Shown in pieces: positions 39,751 through 50,626 of a stretch of 64,000 bases of DNA. How positions within the stretch are numbered: position 1 is the first letter of the stretch; every line of letters begins with the position of its first letter. The position numbers and the translations under genes were made by a program. The notes beneath the pieces were generated by a model, which did no database searches, had not been told where the DNA came from, and saw nothing but the letters and a program-made list of their open reading frames with translations. Source of the stretch: Allosaccharopolyspora coralli (GTDB taxonomy: Bacteria; Actinomycetota; Actinomycetes; Mycobacteriales; Pseudonocardiaceae); NCBI RefSeq assembly GCF_009664835.1, contig NZ_CP045929.1, positions 186,001-250,000 on the forward strand, read 5' to 3'.

Positions 39751-41964
39751 GTGGCGCTCGCCCTTTACCGCAAGTACCGGCCCGCGACCTTCGCCGAGGT
39801 CGTGGGGCAGGATCATGTCACCGAGCCGCTGCGCACCGCGCTGGCCTCCGGACGGATCAACCACGCGTATCTGTTCTCCGGGCCTCGAGGCTGTGGCAAG
39901 ACGTCCAGCGCGCGGATCCTCGCTCGATCGTTGAACTGTGCCGAAGGCCCGACCGCCGACCCGTGCGGCACGTGCGACTCCTGCGTGGCGCTGGCGCCCG
40001 AGGGCCCCGGCAGCGTCGATGTCGTCGAGCTCGACGCGGCGAGCCACGGTGGTGTGGACGACACCAGGGAACTCCGGGACCGCGCGTTCTTCGCGCCCGC
40101 CCAGTCGCGGTATCGCATCTTCGTCATCGACGAGGCCCACATGGTGACCCCGCAGGGTTTCAACGCCCTGCTGAAGATCGTCGAGGAACCACCAGAGCAC
40201 CTCATCTTCGTGTTCGCCACGACCGAGCCGGACAAGGTGCTCACCACCATCCGTTCGCGGACGCACCACTACCCCTTCCGCCTGATGCCGCCCGGTGTGA
40301 TGCGGGAGCTGCTGGAACGGATCTGCGCCGACGTCGGCGTCACGGTGCAACCGGCCGTGTTCCCGCTGGTGATCCGGGCAGGCGGCGGCTCGGCGCGGGA
40401 CACCCTCAGCGTCCTCGACCAGTTGCTGGCCGGTGCCGGGTCGGAGGGCATCACCTACGAGCGTGCGGTCGCACTGCTCGGGGTGACCGATGTGGCGCTG
40501 ATCGACGACATGGTCAACGCGCTCGCCGCGGACGACGGTGCGGCCGTGTACGGGACGGTCGACCGGCTGGTCGAGGCCGGCCACGATCCGCGCCGGTTCG
40601 GCGCCGACCTGCTGGACCGGCTGCGTGACCTGGTGCTGCTGCACACCGTTCCGGACGCCCCGCAACGAGGTCTCGTCGACGCGGCGGGCGACGAGTTGAC
40701 CACGATGCAGACCCAGGCCGACCAGCTCGGCGCGGCCACCCTGACCCGGTTCGCCGAGATCGTGCACACCGGCCTCGCCGAGATGCGCGGTGCCACGGCG
40801 CCGCGCCTGCTGTTGGAACTGTTGTGCGCGCGGATGCTGCTGCCGACGGCCTCGGACGGCGAAGGGGCGGTGCTCCAACGCTTGGAGCGCGTGGAGCGAC
40901 GCATGACGATCGCCTCGCCCGCCAGCGGTGCCGAACCCGAACCCGAAGCAGCGGCGGCGTCGGGCAAGCGCGTGTTCACCCGCCCGACCGAGCGGGAGAA
41001 GGTGGCCGAGCCCGAGCAAAGTCCGCAACAGTCGCCGGAACCGGCGGGCGACAACTCCGTGCCACGACGGGAAGAACCGCGACGGGAAGAACCGCGGAGA
41101 GAAGAGCCCCGGCGGGAAGAGCCGACTCCGCCTGCGGACGCTCCCGCCGCTCCCGCGCCTGCGCAGGAGCCGTCCGTTCCGGAGGCGGCGGCGCCGGAGC
41201 CGGCGCGAACCGGCTACGAGGCCGCCGACATCCGTCGCGTGTGGACACAACTGCTGCAGGCCGTCGCCGAACGGAACCGCCCGACGCAGGCGTTGTTGCT
41301 CAATGCGAAGGTCCAGGAACTCCGCGACAACACGCTCGTGCTGTCGATGCCGACCTCCGGGCTCGCTCGGCAGTTCGCGCAGCAACACCGGATCGAGTTC
41401 GTGCGGGACGCACTCCGCAGTCTGCTCGGCGACGGCGAATGGGAAGTGCGGTGCGTGGAGGAAGGCGCGCAGCCCCAGCCCACCCCGAAGCAGCAGCCCG
41501 CCTCGAAGCCCCAGTCCGCTCCGAAGCAGAGCCAGGCCGCCGCACCGCAGGCGGAGAAGCCACGCCGCCCCTCGACGGAGTGGTCCCGTTCGGACGGCAA
41601 GTCGGGGTCCGCTCCGTCGGGCAACGGGAACGACAGTGGCCCGCCCACCGGCAACAGCGGTGGGACGGGTGATGCGTCGCAGCCCGCATCAGGCCCGGCG
41701 ACCCGGTCCGAGAAGCCGCAGCGCGAAAGCACCGCGGACGACGACATCCCGCCGCCTCCGGAACCGCCGGACGAGGAGCCTCCGCCGGACGAGCCACCCC
41801 AGCGAGCCGTCGCGCCTGCTCCCGTGCCTGCGGACGAGGACGAAGAGTCGATGATCGTGGATTCCACCGATGCGGGTGCGCCCCCGGGTCCCGCCCGTGA
41901 CAGCCACGACGAAGCGGTCGAACTGTTCGCCAGCGAACTCGGGGCCCGGACCCTCGACACCTGA
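39751..41964 (+). CDS. dnaX: DNA polymerase III subunits gamma and tau
   Basis: A 737-aa clamp-loader ATPase. The AAA+ domain (residues about 1-370) has Walker A GPRGCGKTSSA (44-54), the zinc module C63/C72/C75/C78, and IDEAHM as Walker B. DnaX domain III ends near residue 380. A Pro/Glu/Arg-rich linker contains four PRREE units (about 431-452). A tau C-terminal domain lies near 490-575, followed by a Pro/Glu-rich tail. It loads the beta clamp and couples polymerases at the fork. No slippage heptamer was evident for a programmed gamma product. GTG 39751 is the start. It is convergent with the S9 peptidase gene, 4 bases from its stop. Confidence 0.95.
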   Translation: MALALYRKYRPATFAEVVGQDHVTEPLRTALASGRINHAYLFSGPRGCGKTSSARILARSLNCAEGPTADPCGTCDSCVALAPEGPGSVDVVELDAASHGGVDDTRELRDRAFFAPAQSRYRIFVIDEAHMVTPQGFNALLKIVEEPPEHLIFVFATTEPDKVLTTIRSRTHHYPFRLMPPGVMRELLERICADVGVTVQPAVFPLVIRAGGGSARDTLSVLDQLLAGAGSEGITYERAVALLGVTDVALIDDMVNALAADDGAAVYGTVDRLVEAGHDPRRFGADLLDRLRDLVLLHTVPDAPQRGLVDAAGDELTTMQTQADQLGAATLTRFAEIVHTGLAEMRGATAPRLLLELLCARMLLPTASDGEGAVLQRLERVERRMTIASPASGAEPEPEAAAASGKRVFTRPTEREKVAEPEQSPQQSPEPAGDNSVPRREEPRREEPRREEPRREEPTPPADAPAAPAPAQEPSVPEAAAPEPARTGYEAADIRRVWTQLLQAVAERNRPTQALLLNAKVQELRDNTLVLSMPTSGLARQFAQQHRIEFVRDALRSLLGDGEWEVRCVEEGAQPQPTPKQQPASKPQSAPKQSQAAAPQAEKPRRPSTEWSRSDGKSGSAPSGNGNDSGPPTGNSGGTGDASQPASGPATRSEKPQRESTADDDIPPPPEPPDEEPPPDEPPQRAVAPAPVPADEDEESMIVDSTDAGAPPGPARDSHDEAVELFASELGARTLDT

Positions 41965-41968
41965 CCCG

Positions 41969-43783
41969 TCAGCGGGCCAGGTGTCGAGCGAGGAAATCGA
42001 AGATTCGCGGGTACGCGTCGAGGCGGTTCGTGCGCCGGGCGAGACCGTGGCCCTCGTCGGGGTAGACGATCAGTTCGCACTCGATACCCTTGCCGCGCAC
42101 CGCATCCACGAGCTGTTCGGCCTCGGAGAGCGGCACGCGCGGATCGTTGGCGCCGTGCACGACGAACAACGGCGCGGCGATGCGGTCGACGTGCGTCAAC
42201 GGTGAGGCGTCGTGCAGGAACTCGGCGTCGTCCGCCAGCGACCCGTACTCGCGTTCGCGGTGTGCCTGCCGGTAGCCGGCGGTGTTCCGCAGGAACGTGA
42301 CCAACGACGACATGCCGACGATGTCGATGCCCGCCGCCCACCGCTGTGGTTGCTGCGTCAGCCCGGCGAGCACCATGTAGCCGCCATAGGAACCGCCGTA
42401 CAGCGCGGCCCGTGTCGGTTCGATTCCCTGCGACGGCAGCCAGTCGTGAATCGCCGCCAGGTCCGCGACCGCGTCGGGGCGCCTGCGGCCGTCGTCGGCG
42501 CTGTACCAGCGTTTCCCGTAGCCGGTCGAGCCGCGCACGTTCGGGACCACCACCGCGTGACCTTGCGCCGCCAGACCGTGCAGGGTCGGGTTGAACGCAC
42601 ACACCGACTGGCTCTCGGGTCCACCGTGGATCACCACGACCGCCGATCCGCTGGAGTCCGATGTGGACGGATACAGCAGGCACGGGATGGTCTCACCGTC
42701 CGGTGTCGGCACCGCGTGATGTGCGGGCTCGGACAACGACTCGCCGCGCAGCGGTGCGGCCGAATCCGTGAGTTGCTCGACCAATCCGTAACGTGCTGTC
42801 ACCAGGAGGACATCGCCAGGAACGAGCGGCGAGGTGAAGGACAGCGCCACGCGGGTCGAGTCGGGAGACCATACCGGAGCGGGCATCGGGGACGAACACC
42901 AGCCGTGGCCGGGAAGTTGAATGTCGTGCACGAGCGAGCCGTCGTCGGTGTGATGCAGCGACAAGCCCGTTGTTCCGTCCACATTGGTCTGAACGAGTAC
43001 CGTCCGGCCGTCCGGGGACGGCCATCCGGCCACGTCGTGCTCGTCCGAGGTGACCAGGTACTCGCGCTTGCCGCTCAGCGGGTCGAGGCGCGCGACGCCG
43101 GTGAAGTTCCGGCCGGTGTTCGTGGTGACCAGCAGGCCGGAATCGTCCGGCAGCCATCGCACGTGAGTGTGCCTGCACGGCTCCGACGGGTCGGTGAGCG
43201 ACACGACGCGTTCGTCCTCGGTCGCGGGCATCGTGTTGACGAGGACGAGCTGTTCCGATAGCGGCGGCGTGCCGGGCAGCGTGATCGCGAGGTACCGGCT
43301 GTCCGGAGAGGCGGCGACATCCAGCACCATCCCGCCCCGGTCGTAGACGACCTGTTCCTCGTCGGTGGTGGTGCCGCGAACCATGACGTCGAAGTCGACA
43401 CCGTTGCGCCGGTTCGTCGCATAGAGCACTCGCCCTGGCAGAACGTCCAGCAACGAGTGCACGTAGGCGCCGTCCCGCACGAACGGGACCAATGCGTCCA
43501 CAGTGGCTGGTTCCGTCAGTCGGTCGAGACGCAGAAGGGAGAGCTGGGCACGTTCGTCACCGTCGGTGTCGTGCTCGACGACCACCGTGCGCTCGCCCGG
43601 CAGGTAGCGGCCCCGCACCGCCCCGGGGAGTGCGGTCAGGGGTGTCGTCGCGCCGTCGGTGTCGATCTCCACAAGCTGGACGGATCCCGACTCGTCCGAG
43701 CCGGCGAGCACCCGCCCTTCGTCGTCGACGTCGAACGCTCTCCACGTGGGAATGCCGAGCAGCCGTGCGATGTCCAGCGTCAT
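41969..43783 (-). CDS. S9-family prolyl oligopeptidase / acylaminoacyl peptidase
   Basis: A 604-aa serine peptidase without a signal peptide. The first about 340 residues form a beta-propeller gate; the alpha/beta-hydrolase domain has the nucleophile in [11 protein letters not shown] (Ser near 465), the acid in [11 protein letters not shown] and the His in PDEGHGL near the C-terminus; VNFRGSTGYG-type loop is [14 protein letters not shown]. These enzymes trim short or N-acylated peptides in the cytosol. ATG 43783 is the start. It faces away from ybaB. Confidence 0.92.
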   Translation of the reverse strand: MTLDIARLLGIPTWRAFDVDDEGRVLAGSDESGSVQLVEIDTDGATTPLTALPGAVRGRYLPGERTVVVEHDTDGDERAQLSLLRLDRLTEPATVDALVPFVRDGAYVHSLLDVLPGRVLYATNRRNGVDFDVMVRGTTTDEEQVVYDRGGMVLDVAASPDSRYLAITLPGTPPLSEQLVLVNTMPATEDERVVSLTDPSEPCRHTHVRWLPDDSGLLVTTNTGRNFTGVARLDPLSGKREYLVTSDEHDVAGWPSPDGRTVLVQTNVDGTTGLSLHHTDDGSLVHDIQLPGHGWCSSPMPAPVWSPDSTRVALSFTSPLVPGDVLLVTARYGLVEQLTDSAAPLRGESLSEPAHHAVPTPDGETIPCLLYPSTSDSSGSAVVVIHGGPESQSVCAFNPTLHGLAAQGHAVVVPNVRGSTGYGKRWYSADDGRRRPDAVADLAAIHDWLPSQGIEPTRAALYGGSYGGYMVLAGLTQQPQRWAAGIDIVGMSSLVTFLRNTAGYRQAHREREYGSLADDAEFLHDASPLTHVDRIAAPLFVVHGANDPRVPLSEAEQLVDAVRGKGIECELIVYPDEGHGLARRTNRLDAYPRIFDFLARHLAR

Positions 43784-43972
43784 GCGCCCACCCTCGCACG
43801 GTGCGCGCGGTCAACCGCCCCGAGCCCCCGAGCGCCACCGGAGCGGACGCGACAGTCACGGACCGGCGCGGCGGACTACCCTGGAGACCGTGCCCGGCAG
43901 GGTGAGGTTCCGGTATGCCCGTGCTCGACTGCTGCGCACCCGAATCGCGGACCCACTCCGAGAGGAGCCACG

Positions 43973-44332
43973 GTGCAACCAGGTGGCCAGCCGAACATGC
44001 AGCAGATCATGGAACAGGCGCAGCAGATGCAGCAGCAGCTCATGACTGCGCAGCAGGAACTCGCCGAGGCCGAAGTGTCCGGCTCAGCGGGCGGCGGACT
44101 CGTGCAGGCCGTCGTCTCCGGCTCCGGCGAGCTCAAGTCGATGAACATCGACCCCAAGGCGGCGGACCCCGAGGACACGGAGTCGCTCGCCGACCTCGTC
44201 GTCGCCGCCGTGCGGGACGCCAACCGCGCGGCGCAGGAACTGCAGGCCGAGAAGATGGGACCGGTGACCGGGGGCCTCGGCGGCGGCGCGGGCGGCCTCG
44301 ACATGGGCGGCCTCGGCCTGCCCGGGATGTGA
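43973..44332 (+). CDS. ybaB: YbaB/EbfC nucleoid-associated protein
   Basis: A 119-aa DNA-binding protein usually found between dnaX and recR. It has a Gln/Met-rich N-terminal helix ([20 protein letters not shown]), then the YbaB core ([39 protein letters not shown]) and a Gly/Met-rich flexible end. GTG 43973 follows GAGAGGAG; an internal ATG at residue 9 is an alternative. The S9 peptidase gene has been inserted between dnaX and ybaB on the opposite strand. Confidence 0.92.
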   Translation: MQPGGQPNMQQIMEQAQQMQQQLMTAQQELAEAEVSGSAGGGLVQAVVSGSGELKSMNIDPKAADPEDTESLADLVVAAVRDANRAAQELQAEKMGPVTGGLGGGAGGLDMGGLGLPGM

Positions 44333-44367
44333 CGCCGAACCGGTTCGGCCGGTGCTGACAGCGCGAC

Positions 44368-44417
44368 CTCAGGGCCCTGTCGCCGACGACGCTCGTCGTC
44401 GCGGCACGGGTCCTGAG
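44368..44417. terminator. Long hairpin between ybaB and recR
   Basis: CTCAGG/CCTGAG outer and CGACGACG/CGTCGTCG inner arms form an extended imperfect stem. It may attenuate transcription from ybaB into recR. Confidence 0.5.
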
Positions 44418-44509
44418 AACCTGCGGAGATGTGTCCGACGGTGATCGGGTTCCGGTCCTGACGGCCTCGCGGCAGGTGTCGGTGTGCGAGCCCGAAGGAG
44501 AGGTACGGG

Positions 44510-45106
44510 GTGTACGAGGGGCCTGTTCAGGACTTGATCGACGAGCTCGGGCGACTGCCCGGAGTCGGACCGAAAAGCGCCCAGCGCATCGCGTTCCACC
44601 TGCTCGCGGCCGAGCCCGCCGATGTGACCCGGCTGCAGGAAGTCCTGCAGAAGGTCAAGGAAGGCGTCGTGTTCTGCCAGGTCTGCGGCAACGTGTCCGA
44701 ACAGGAGACGTGCCGGATCTGTCAGGACGCTCGCCGTGACCCGACGCTGGTGTGCGTCGTCGAAGAGCCGAAGGACGTGCTCGCTGTCGAACGCACCCGG
44801 GAGTTCCGGGGGCGGTATCACGTTCTCGGCGGTGCGCTCGACCCACTCTCCGGTGTCGGGCCGGACCAACTGCGGGTGCGGGAACTGCTCGCCAGGATCG
44901 GCAAGGACGACATCACCGAGGTCATCATCGCCACCGATCCGAACACCGAGGGCGAGGCGACCGCGACCTACCTGGTACGGATGCTGAAGGACTTCCCGGG
45001 CCTGAACGTGACCCGTCTGGCGTCCGGTCTGCCGATGGGCGGCGATCTCGAGTTCGCCGACGAACTGACCCTCGGCCGAGCCCTCTCCGGCCGCCGCAAC
45101 GTGTGA
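44510..45106 (+). CDS. recR: Recombination mediator RecR
   Basis: A 198-aa protein that loads RecA at gaps together with RecF/RecO. It has the N-terminal HhH region ([17 protein letters not shown]), a zinc finger with C56, C59, C68 and C71, and the Toprim domain ([36 protein letters not shown]). GTG 44510 is the start. Its stop overlaps the GTG of the kinase-like gene. Confidence 0.95.
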   Translation: MYEGPVQDLIDELGRLPGVGPKSAQRIAFHLLAAEPADVTRLQEVLQKVKEGVVFCQVCGNVSEQETCRICQDARRDPTLVCVVEEPKDVLAVERTREFRGRYHVLGGALDPLSGVGPDQLRVRELLARIGKDDITEVIIATDPNTEGEATATYLVRMLKDFPGLNVTRLASGLPMGGDLEFADELTLGRALSGRRNV

Positions 45107-45777
45107 TCCCGCTGGACCTCGACGAACGCTGGCGGCGGAACGCGGCAGTGGTCGGGGAGCGGGTCCGGCGGGTCGAGCCTCGGTTGGGGCCGGTCCGGAT
45201 GGTCGGGATCGACGGTCCGTCCGGCTCGGGGAAATCCGAGTTCGCCGAGGCGTTGGTGGACTCGCTGCGCGGTCGGGGCGAGACGGTCGCGCTGGTCCCG
45301 ACCGACGACTTCGCGACGTGGGAGACACCGGTCGGCTGGTGGCCCCGTCTGGAAGCCGGGGTGCTGGAGCCGCTTTCCGAGGGCGCGCCCGGCTCCTATC
45401 GACGCATGGAGTGGCCGGATGGTCGCCCGGCGCTGGGCGGGCGGGTCACCGTCGACGTGCCGACCGTGCTCGTGGTGGAGGGCGTGTCGGCGACTCGCCG
45501 TGCCGTGGCGTCCAGGCTCTCGTTGGCGATCTGGGTGGAACTGACCGGCGCACCCACACGGCTCAACAGATCGGTTGCTCGTGACGGTGCGTGGTCGCGA
45601 ACGGCGCTGAGGCGCTGGCAGCGCGACGAGCAACGCTGGTTCGCCGCCGATGCTCCGCGAGATCGAGCGGACGTTCTATTGCTGCAACCGGGTGACGACG
45701 GAGAAATTTTCGGTATCGAGGGGGAGGGGCGCGGTTTTCCGGGAAGGGGTCCGGAACCGCTTCAGTTCCCGACGTAG
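45103..45777 (+). CDS. Uridine-kinase-like P-loop protein
   Basis: A 224-aa P-loop kinase of the uridine kinase/phosphoribulokinase family. Walker A is [17 protein letters not shown] (near residue 35), the DD motif is in [11 protein letters not shown], and [15 protein letters not shown] follows, with an Arg-rich lid ([20 protein letters not shown]). Actinobacteria commonly carry this poorly characterised paralogue; nucleoside phosphorylation is inferred. GTG 45103 overlaps the recR stop (GTGTGA). Confidence 0.8.
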   Translation: MIPLDLDERWRRNAAVVGERVRRVEPRLGPVRMVGIDGPSGSGKSEFAEALVDSLRGRGETVALVPTDDFATWETPVGWWPRLEAGVLEPLSEGAPGSYRRMEWPDGRPALGGRVTVDVPTVLVVEGVSATRRAVASRLSLAIWVELTGAPTRLNRSVARDGAWSRTALRRWQRDEQRWFAADAPRDRADVLLLQPGDDGEIFGIEGEGRGFPGRGPEPLQFPT

Positions 45778-45868
45778 CCCGATCGTAACCTTGTGCACTC
45801 CACCTTCCGGTCATCCCGGGTTACTCTCTGCTTCATCTTTGCCGGGTCAGACACACCGAGGTGCTGAG

Positions 45869-47557
45869 ATGAAGAGACTTCCCACGCGATCCCGAAGCGT
45901 GAGTGTGCGACGGCGGCTGGCGTCAGCGGGGATCGCGGGTGCGCTCGCGGTGTCGTTGGCCGCCTGCGCCCAGTCCGAACGAGGGGAGGCTGGAGGCGAG
46001 GGCGGCACGTTCACCTTCGGCGCCGCAGGCGCTCCGGACCTGTTCGACCCGTTCTACGCCTCCGACGGCGAGACCTTCCGGGTCACCCGCCAGATGTTCG
46101 AGGGACTGGTCTCCTTCAAGCCCGGCAGCGCGGAGGTCGAACCGGGCCTCGCCGAGAGCTGGGAATCCAGTCCGGACGGCAAGACCTGGACCTTCAAGAC
46201 CCGGCAGGGCGTGAAGTTCCACGACGGCACCGACTTCAACGCCGACGCCGTCTGCAAGAACTTCGAGCGCTGGTACAACCAGACCGGCGCAGGCCAGAAC
46301 CAGGCGCTGTCGTACTACTGGATCGAGAACTTCGGCGGCTTCGCCGACGGCCAGACACCGTCGCTGTACGAGGGCTGCCAAGCGCCCGACCCGAACACCG
46401 CGGTCGTCAAGCTCACGCGCGCGACCTCGAAGTTTCCGGACATCCTCGGCCTGGACCCGTTCATGATCCAGTCGCCCACGGCGCTCGAGGAGTACCAGGC
46501 GAACAACGTCCAGGCGCAGGGCGACAGCTTCGTCTACTCCGAGTACGCCAAGTCGCACCCGACCGGGACGGGACCGTTCACGTTCGAGTCGTACGACCAG
46601 GGCAACGGCACCATCCGCCTCACCCGCAACGACGAGTACTGGGGTGAGAAGGCCAAGATCCAGAACCTCGTCTTCCGGGTGATCCCCGACGAGACGGTGC
46701 GCAAGCAGGAACTCGAAGCGGGCGGCATCGACGGCTACGACCTGCCGAACCCTGCCGACCTGGCCGCGCTGCGCGAAGCAGGCAACAACGTCCAGGTGCG
46801 CGACCCGTTCAACATCATGTACCTCGGCGTCACGCAGAAGAACAACCCGAAGCTCGCCGACCTCAAGGTCCGGCAGGCGCTGGCCCACGCCGTCGACCGG
46901 GAGACCCTGGTGAAGGCGAACATGCCGGAAGGGGCCGAGGTCGCCAAGCAGTTCTATCCGAAGACGGTCGACGGCTACGCCGACGACGTGCAGCAATACG
47001 ACCACAACCCCGAGAAGGCCAAGCAGCTGCTCGCCGAGGCCGGGGCGTCGGACCTGACGGTGAACTTCTACTGGCCCACCGAGGTCACCCGGCCCTACAT
47101 GCCGGACCCGCGGGGCATCTTCAACACCGTCGCCGACGACCTCCGCCAGGTCGGCGTCACCGTCAACCCGGTGAGCAGGCCCTGGAACGGCGGCTACACC
47201 GACGAGGTCGACAACGCCAAGGCCGACCTGTTCCTGCTCGGCTGGACCGGCGACTACAACAGCCCCGACAACTTCATCGGGACGTTCTTCGGCACCACCG
47301 AGAACCGGTTCTGGACACAGGCCTCGCCGTGGGGCGAGGACCTCGCCAACCAGCTCCAGGCCGCCGACAGCGAGCCGGACGAGGCCCGGCGAAACGCGAT
47401 GTACCAGGACATCAACCGCAAGCTGATGTCCGAGTACCTGCCCGCCGTCCCGCTGTCGCACTCGCCGCCGGCGATCGTCGTCAGCGACCAGGTCGAGGGG
47501 CTGCAGCCGTCGCCGCTGACGGCCGAGGTCTTCGACACGGTGAGCATCTCCGGCTGA
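45869..47557 (+). CDS. Peptide ABC transporter substrate-binding lipoprotein
   Basis: A 562-aa solute-binding protein of family 5 (DppA/OppA type). The lipobox is SLAACA (near residue 32). The mature protein begins with a Gly-rich linker and GTFTFGAAGAPDLFDPFYAS; ESWESSPDGKTWTFKTRQGVKFHDG, LKVRQALAHAVDRE and FLLGWTGDYNSPDNF are family landmarks. It captures di- or oligopeptides outside the membrane and delivers them to the permeases encoded next. ATG 45869 is chosen by signal-peptide position. A hairpin separates it from the permease genes, probably raising its own mRNA level. Confidence 0.93.
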   Translation: MKRLPTRSRSVSVRRRLASAGIAGALAVSLAACAQSERGEAGGEGGTFTFGAAGAPDLFDPFYASDGETFRVTRQMFEGLVSFKPGSAEVEPGLAESWESSPDGKTWTFKTRQGVKFHDGTDFNADAVCKNFERWYNQTGAGQNQALSYYWIENFGGFADGQTPSLYEGCQAPDPNTAVVKLTRATSKFPDILGLDPFMIQSPTALEEYQANNVQAQGDSFVYSEYAKSHPTGTGPFTFESYDQGNGTIRLTRNDEYWGEKAKIQNLVFRVIPDETVRKQELEAGGIDGYDLPNPADLAALREAGNNVQVRDPFNIMYLGVTQKNNPKLADLKVRQALAHAVDRETLVKANMPEGAEVAKQFYPKTVDGYADDVQQYDHNPEKAKQLLAEAGASDLTVNFYWPTEVTRPYMPDPRGIFNTVADDLRQVGVTVNPVSRPWNGGYTDEVDNAKADLFLLGWTGDYNSPDNFIGTFFGTTENRFWTQASPWGEDLANQLQAADSEPDEARRNAMYQDINRKLMSEYLPAVPLSHSPPAIVVSDQVEGLQPSPLTAEVFDTVSISG

Positions 47558-47565
47558 GGTGTCCC

Positions 47566-47597
47566 GACCGGGGTGCGCGTAGGCGTGCACCCCGGTC
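47566..47597 (+). terminator. Intra-operon hairpin after the binding-protein gene
   Basis: Perfect 11-base stem GACCGGGGTGC / GCACCCCGGTC with a 10-base loop, without a T-run. It probably stabilises or partly terminates the binding-protein mRNA. Confidence 0.7.
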
Positions 47598-47642
47598 GTC
47601 GCCTTCGGCGTTCCGCCGTGCCCACCACGAACCGGGGGACTC

Positions 47643-48653
47643 TTGCTCCGCTACACAGTGCGACGCCTGGCACAGATGGTGCTGGTGGTGTTCGCCCTCT
47701 CGATCCTGCTTTTCGCGTGGCTGCGTTCGTTGCCGGGCGGCCCCGTCTCGGCGTTGCTCGGTGACCGGGCCACACCGGAGTCCCGCGCCGCGCTCGAAGC
47801 CCAACTCGGACTGGACCGGCCGATCCTGGTGCAGTACTGGAGTTTCGTCAGCCGCGCCGTCACGGGCGATTTCGGCACGTCCACCGGGGTGCAGCGGGGC
47901 ACTCCCGCGCTGGAAGTCTTCCTCCAGCGATTCCCGGCCACGCTCGAACTGTCCATCATGGCGTTGCTGCTCGCCGTCGCCTTCGCCATCCCCGTCGGTT
48001 ATCTCGCGGCACGACGGCGCGGCGGCTGGCTGGACAACGTCAGCATCGTCTGGTCGCTGGTCGGGGTCGCCGTCCCGGTGTTCTTCCTCGCGTTCCTGTT
48101 GAAGTACGTCTTCGCGGTCGAACTCGGCTGGCTGCCGGCGTCGGGACGCCAGGACACCGGCATCGACGCCACCCGTGTCACCGGATTCTTCATGCTCGAC
48201 GGCGTGCTGACCCGCGAGTGGGATGCCGCGTGGAACGCGTTCGTGCACCTGCTGCTGCCCGCGGTCGCGTTGTCCACGATCCCGTTCGCGGTGATCTTCC
48301 GCATCACCCGCGCCGCCGTGCTCGACGTGATGGACGAGGACTACGTGCGCACGGCGCGAGCGAAAGGGCTCACCGGGATGGTGATCCGGCGTCGTCACGT
48401 GCTGCACAACGCGATGCTGCCGGTGGTGACGACGATCGGCTTGCAGACCGGTGCGCTGCTGGCGGGGGCGATTCTCACCGAACGGGTCTTCAACATCTCC
48501 GGCATCGGACAGGCGGTGGCGCTCGGGTTCGAACGCAAGGACTTCCCGGTGCTGCAGGTCGTGATCGTCTCAGCGGCCATGGTGTACGTGCTGGTCAACC
48601 TCGTCGTCGACCTCTCGTACGCGCTCATCGACCCGAGACTGCGGACCCGGTGA
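47643..48653 (+). CDS. Peptide ABC transporter permease (DppB type)
   Basis: A 336-aa membrane protein with six helices. The N-terminal segment LLRYTVRRLAQMVLVVFALS and GDFGTSTG are DppB hallmarks. The EAA loop is DEDYVRTARAKGLTGMVIRRRHVLHNAMLPVV, which contacts the ATPases. The start is TTG at 47643, unusual but fixed by the typical N-terminal helix. It pairs with the next permease to form the channel. Confidence 0.92.
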   Translation: MLRYTVRRLAQMVLVVFALSILLFAWLRSLPGGPVSALLGDRATPESRAALEAQLGLDRPILVQYWSFVSRAVTGDFGTSTGVQRGTPALEVFLQRFPATLELSIMALLLAVAFAIPVGYLAARRRGGWLDNVSIVWSLVGVAVPVFFLAFLLKYVFAVELGWLPASGRQDTGIDATRVTGFFMLDGVLTREWDAAWNAFVHLLLPAVALSTIPFAVIFRITRAAVLDVMDEDYVRTARAKGLTGMVIRRRHVLHNAMLPVVTTIGLQTGALLAGAILTERVFNISGIGQAVALGFERKDFPVLQVVIVSAAMVYVLVNLVVDLSYALIDPRLRTR

Positions 48654-48663
48654 GGGGGACACC

Positions 48664-49599
48664 ATGGTGACCACGCAACGCAAACAACGCATCGACGATC
48701 TCGCCGAGTCGGGTGCCGCCCCCGACATGGGTGTCAGCCTCGCGGTCTCCGCGTGGCGCCGCCTACGGCGCAGCCCGGTGTTCCTCGTCGGAGCGACGAT
48801 CATCGGCGTGTTCGTGCTCGTCGCGGCGCTCGCCCCGTTCGTGGCTCCGCACGACCCGGGCGCCTACATGCTCGAAGACCAGGTGTCCCGAGCGTCGAAC
48901 ACGATCCCGCCGCCCCAGGACGGCCACCCGCTCGGCGGCGACCAGTACGGGCGCGACCTGCTGTCCCGGATCCTGCTCGGCTCCCAGCAGACACTGCTCG
49001 TCGCCGTACTGGCCACCGTGATCGGTCTCGGTGGCGGGCTGATCCTCGGTATCACCGCGGGCGCGTTCGGCGGCTGGGTCGACGCATTCGTGATGCGCAT
49101 CGTCGACGTGATGCTGTCGGTGCCGTCGCTGCTGCTGGCAGTCTCGATCGGGGCCTTGTTCGTGCAGCAGAGCCAGTTCACGGTGATCGTGGCCGTCGCG
49201 ATCGTGCAGATCCCGATCTTCGGGCGGCTGCTGCGTGGCACGATGCTGGCCCAACGCGCCAGCGACCATGTGCTCGCCGCGCGAGCTCTCGGGGTGAAAC
49301 CGACCGCGATCGTGTTCCGGCACATGCTGCCGAACGCGCTCGGGCCGGTCATCGTGCAGGCGACACTGGTGCTGGCGCTGGCGATCATCGACGCGGCCGC
49401 GCTCTCGTTCCTCGGCCTCGGTGCCGCCGACGATTCCACACCGGAATGGGGGCAGATGCTCGGCTCCGCCCAGCAGGTCATCGACTCGCATCCGCAACTC
49501 GCGTTCTACCCGGCGATCTGCATCATCCTCGTCGCTCTCGGCTTCACTCTCGTCGGCGAGTCGCTGCGGGACGCTCTCGACCCCAAGAACCGTCGCTGA
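48664..49599 (+). CDS. Peptide ABC transporter permease (DppC type)
   Basis: A 311-aa permease. It has an N-terminal cytoplasmic extension, then helix 1 (FLVGATIIGVFVLVAALAPF), HPLGGDQYGRDLLSRILLGSQQ (the DppC signature) and the EAA loop ASDHVLAARALGVKPTAIVFRHMLPN. Ten bases separate it from the previous stop; ATG 48664 follows GAGGGGG. Confidence 0.92.
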   Translation: MVTTQRKQRIDDLAESGAAPDMGVSLAVSAWRRLRRSPVFLVGATIIGVFVLVAALAPFVAPHDPGAYMLEDQVSRASNTIPPPQDGHPLGGDQYGRDLLSRILLGSQQTLLVAVLATVIGLGGGLILGITAGAFGGWVDAFVMRIVDVMLSVPSLLLAVSIGALFVQQSQFTVIVAVAIVQIPIFGRLLRGTMLAQRASDHVLAARALGVKPTAIVFRHMLPNALGPVIVQATLVLALAIIDAAALSFLGLGAADDSTPEWGQMLGSAQQVIDSHPQLAFYPAICIILVALGFTLVGESLRDALDPKNRR

Positions 49600-49621
49600 C
49601 CCGGCGGCTTTGGAGACACGC

Positions 49622-50626
49622 ATGGCACTGTTGGAAGTTCGCGACCTGTCGGTGGTCTTCTCCCGCAAGGGGGAACCGCCGGTCACCGCCGTGGACGGCA
49701 TCTCGTTCGACGTCGAACCCGGCAAGACCGTCGGCCTCGTCGGCGAGTCCGGCTGCGGTAAGTCGGTGACCTCGCTGGCGATCATGGGATTGCTGCCCGC
49801 GCGCGGAGCCGAGGTCTCCGGCTCGGTGCGTTTCGAGGACACCGACCTGCTCACGCTGTCCCGCGCCGCGATCGACGAACGGCGCGGACGCGACCTCGGC
49901 ATGGTCTTCCAGGACCCGTTGACCTCGCTGAACCCGGTGGTGCCGATCGGACTCCAGGTCTCCGAAGTGATCGAGCGGCACCGCGGGTTGCCGCGCAAGC
50001 AGGCGATGCCGGAGGCGAAGGAACTACTGGACAAGGTCGGCATCCCGGACCCGAACCGGCGGTTGAAGGAGTACCCGCACCAGCTCTCCGGGGGGATGCG
50101 ACAGCGCGCGCTCATCGCGATGGCGCTGGCGTGCCGGCCGCGGCTGCTCATCGCCGACGAGCCGACGACGGCGCTGGACGTGACCATTCAGGCACAGATC
50201 CTGAGCTTGCTCAGCACGCTCGTCGCGGAGACCGACACCGCACTGATCATGATCACCCACGATCTCGGCGTCGTCGCGGGTCTCTGCGACGAGGTGAATG
50301 TGCTCTACGCGGGACGGGTCGTGGAGCGCGCCACGCGCCACGACCTCTTTCACCGGCCCCGGCACCCGTACACCGCCGGTCTGCTGGCGTCCGTGCCGCG
50401 ACTGGACTCGGAACGCGGCGCGCGACTCAATCCGATCCGGGGAGCGGTCAGCGACAACATCCCGTGGGACGCGGGGTGCGCGTTCTGCCCGCGCTGCCCG
50501 AACGCGCTGGACATGTGCGGGAAGCAGACCCCGCAGGAGGCGCTGGACCTGAACTCGCGACTGCTGCGCTGCCACAACCCGGTGCGGGAGTCGGAGACGG
50601 TCACCCCAGGGGGTGCGCATGACTGA
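49622..50626 (+). CDS. Peptide ABC transporter ATP-binding protein (DppD type)
   Basis: A 334-aa ATPase. Walker A is [10 protein letters not shown], the Q-loop [11 protein letters not shown], the signature LSGGMRQR, Walker [13 protein letters not shown] and the H-loop ITHD. The oligopeptide/dipeptide C-terminal domain contains the Cys cluster [14 protein letters not shown] typical of this family. ATG 49622 begins the first strand [13 protein letters not shown]. It overlaps the next gene by 8 bases. Confidence 0.94.
   Translation: MALLEVRDLSVVFSRKGEPPVTAVDGISFDVEPGKTVGLVGESGCGKSVTSLAIMGLLPARGAEVSGSVRFEDTDLLTLSRAAIDERRGRDLGMVFQDPLTSLNPVVPIGLQVSEVIERHRGLPRKQAMPEAKELLDKVGIPDPNRRLKEYPHQLSGGMRQRALIAMALACRPRLLIADEPTTALDVTIQAQILSLLSTLVAETDTALIMITHDLGVVAGLCDEVNVLYAGRVVERATRHDLFHRPRHPYTAGLLASVPRLDSERGARLNPIRGAVSDNIPWDAGCAFCPRCPNALDMCGKQTPQEALDLNSRLLRCHNPVRESETVTPGGAHD

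Noticed and set aside
39361-41388. A 675-aa minus-strand open frame covering dnaX
   Set aside because: It is antisense to a clear dnaX gene, low in complexity (Arg, Gly, Gln, His runs), and arises from third-position GC bias.
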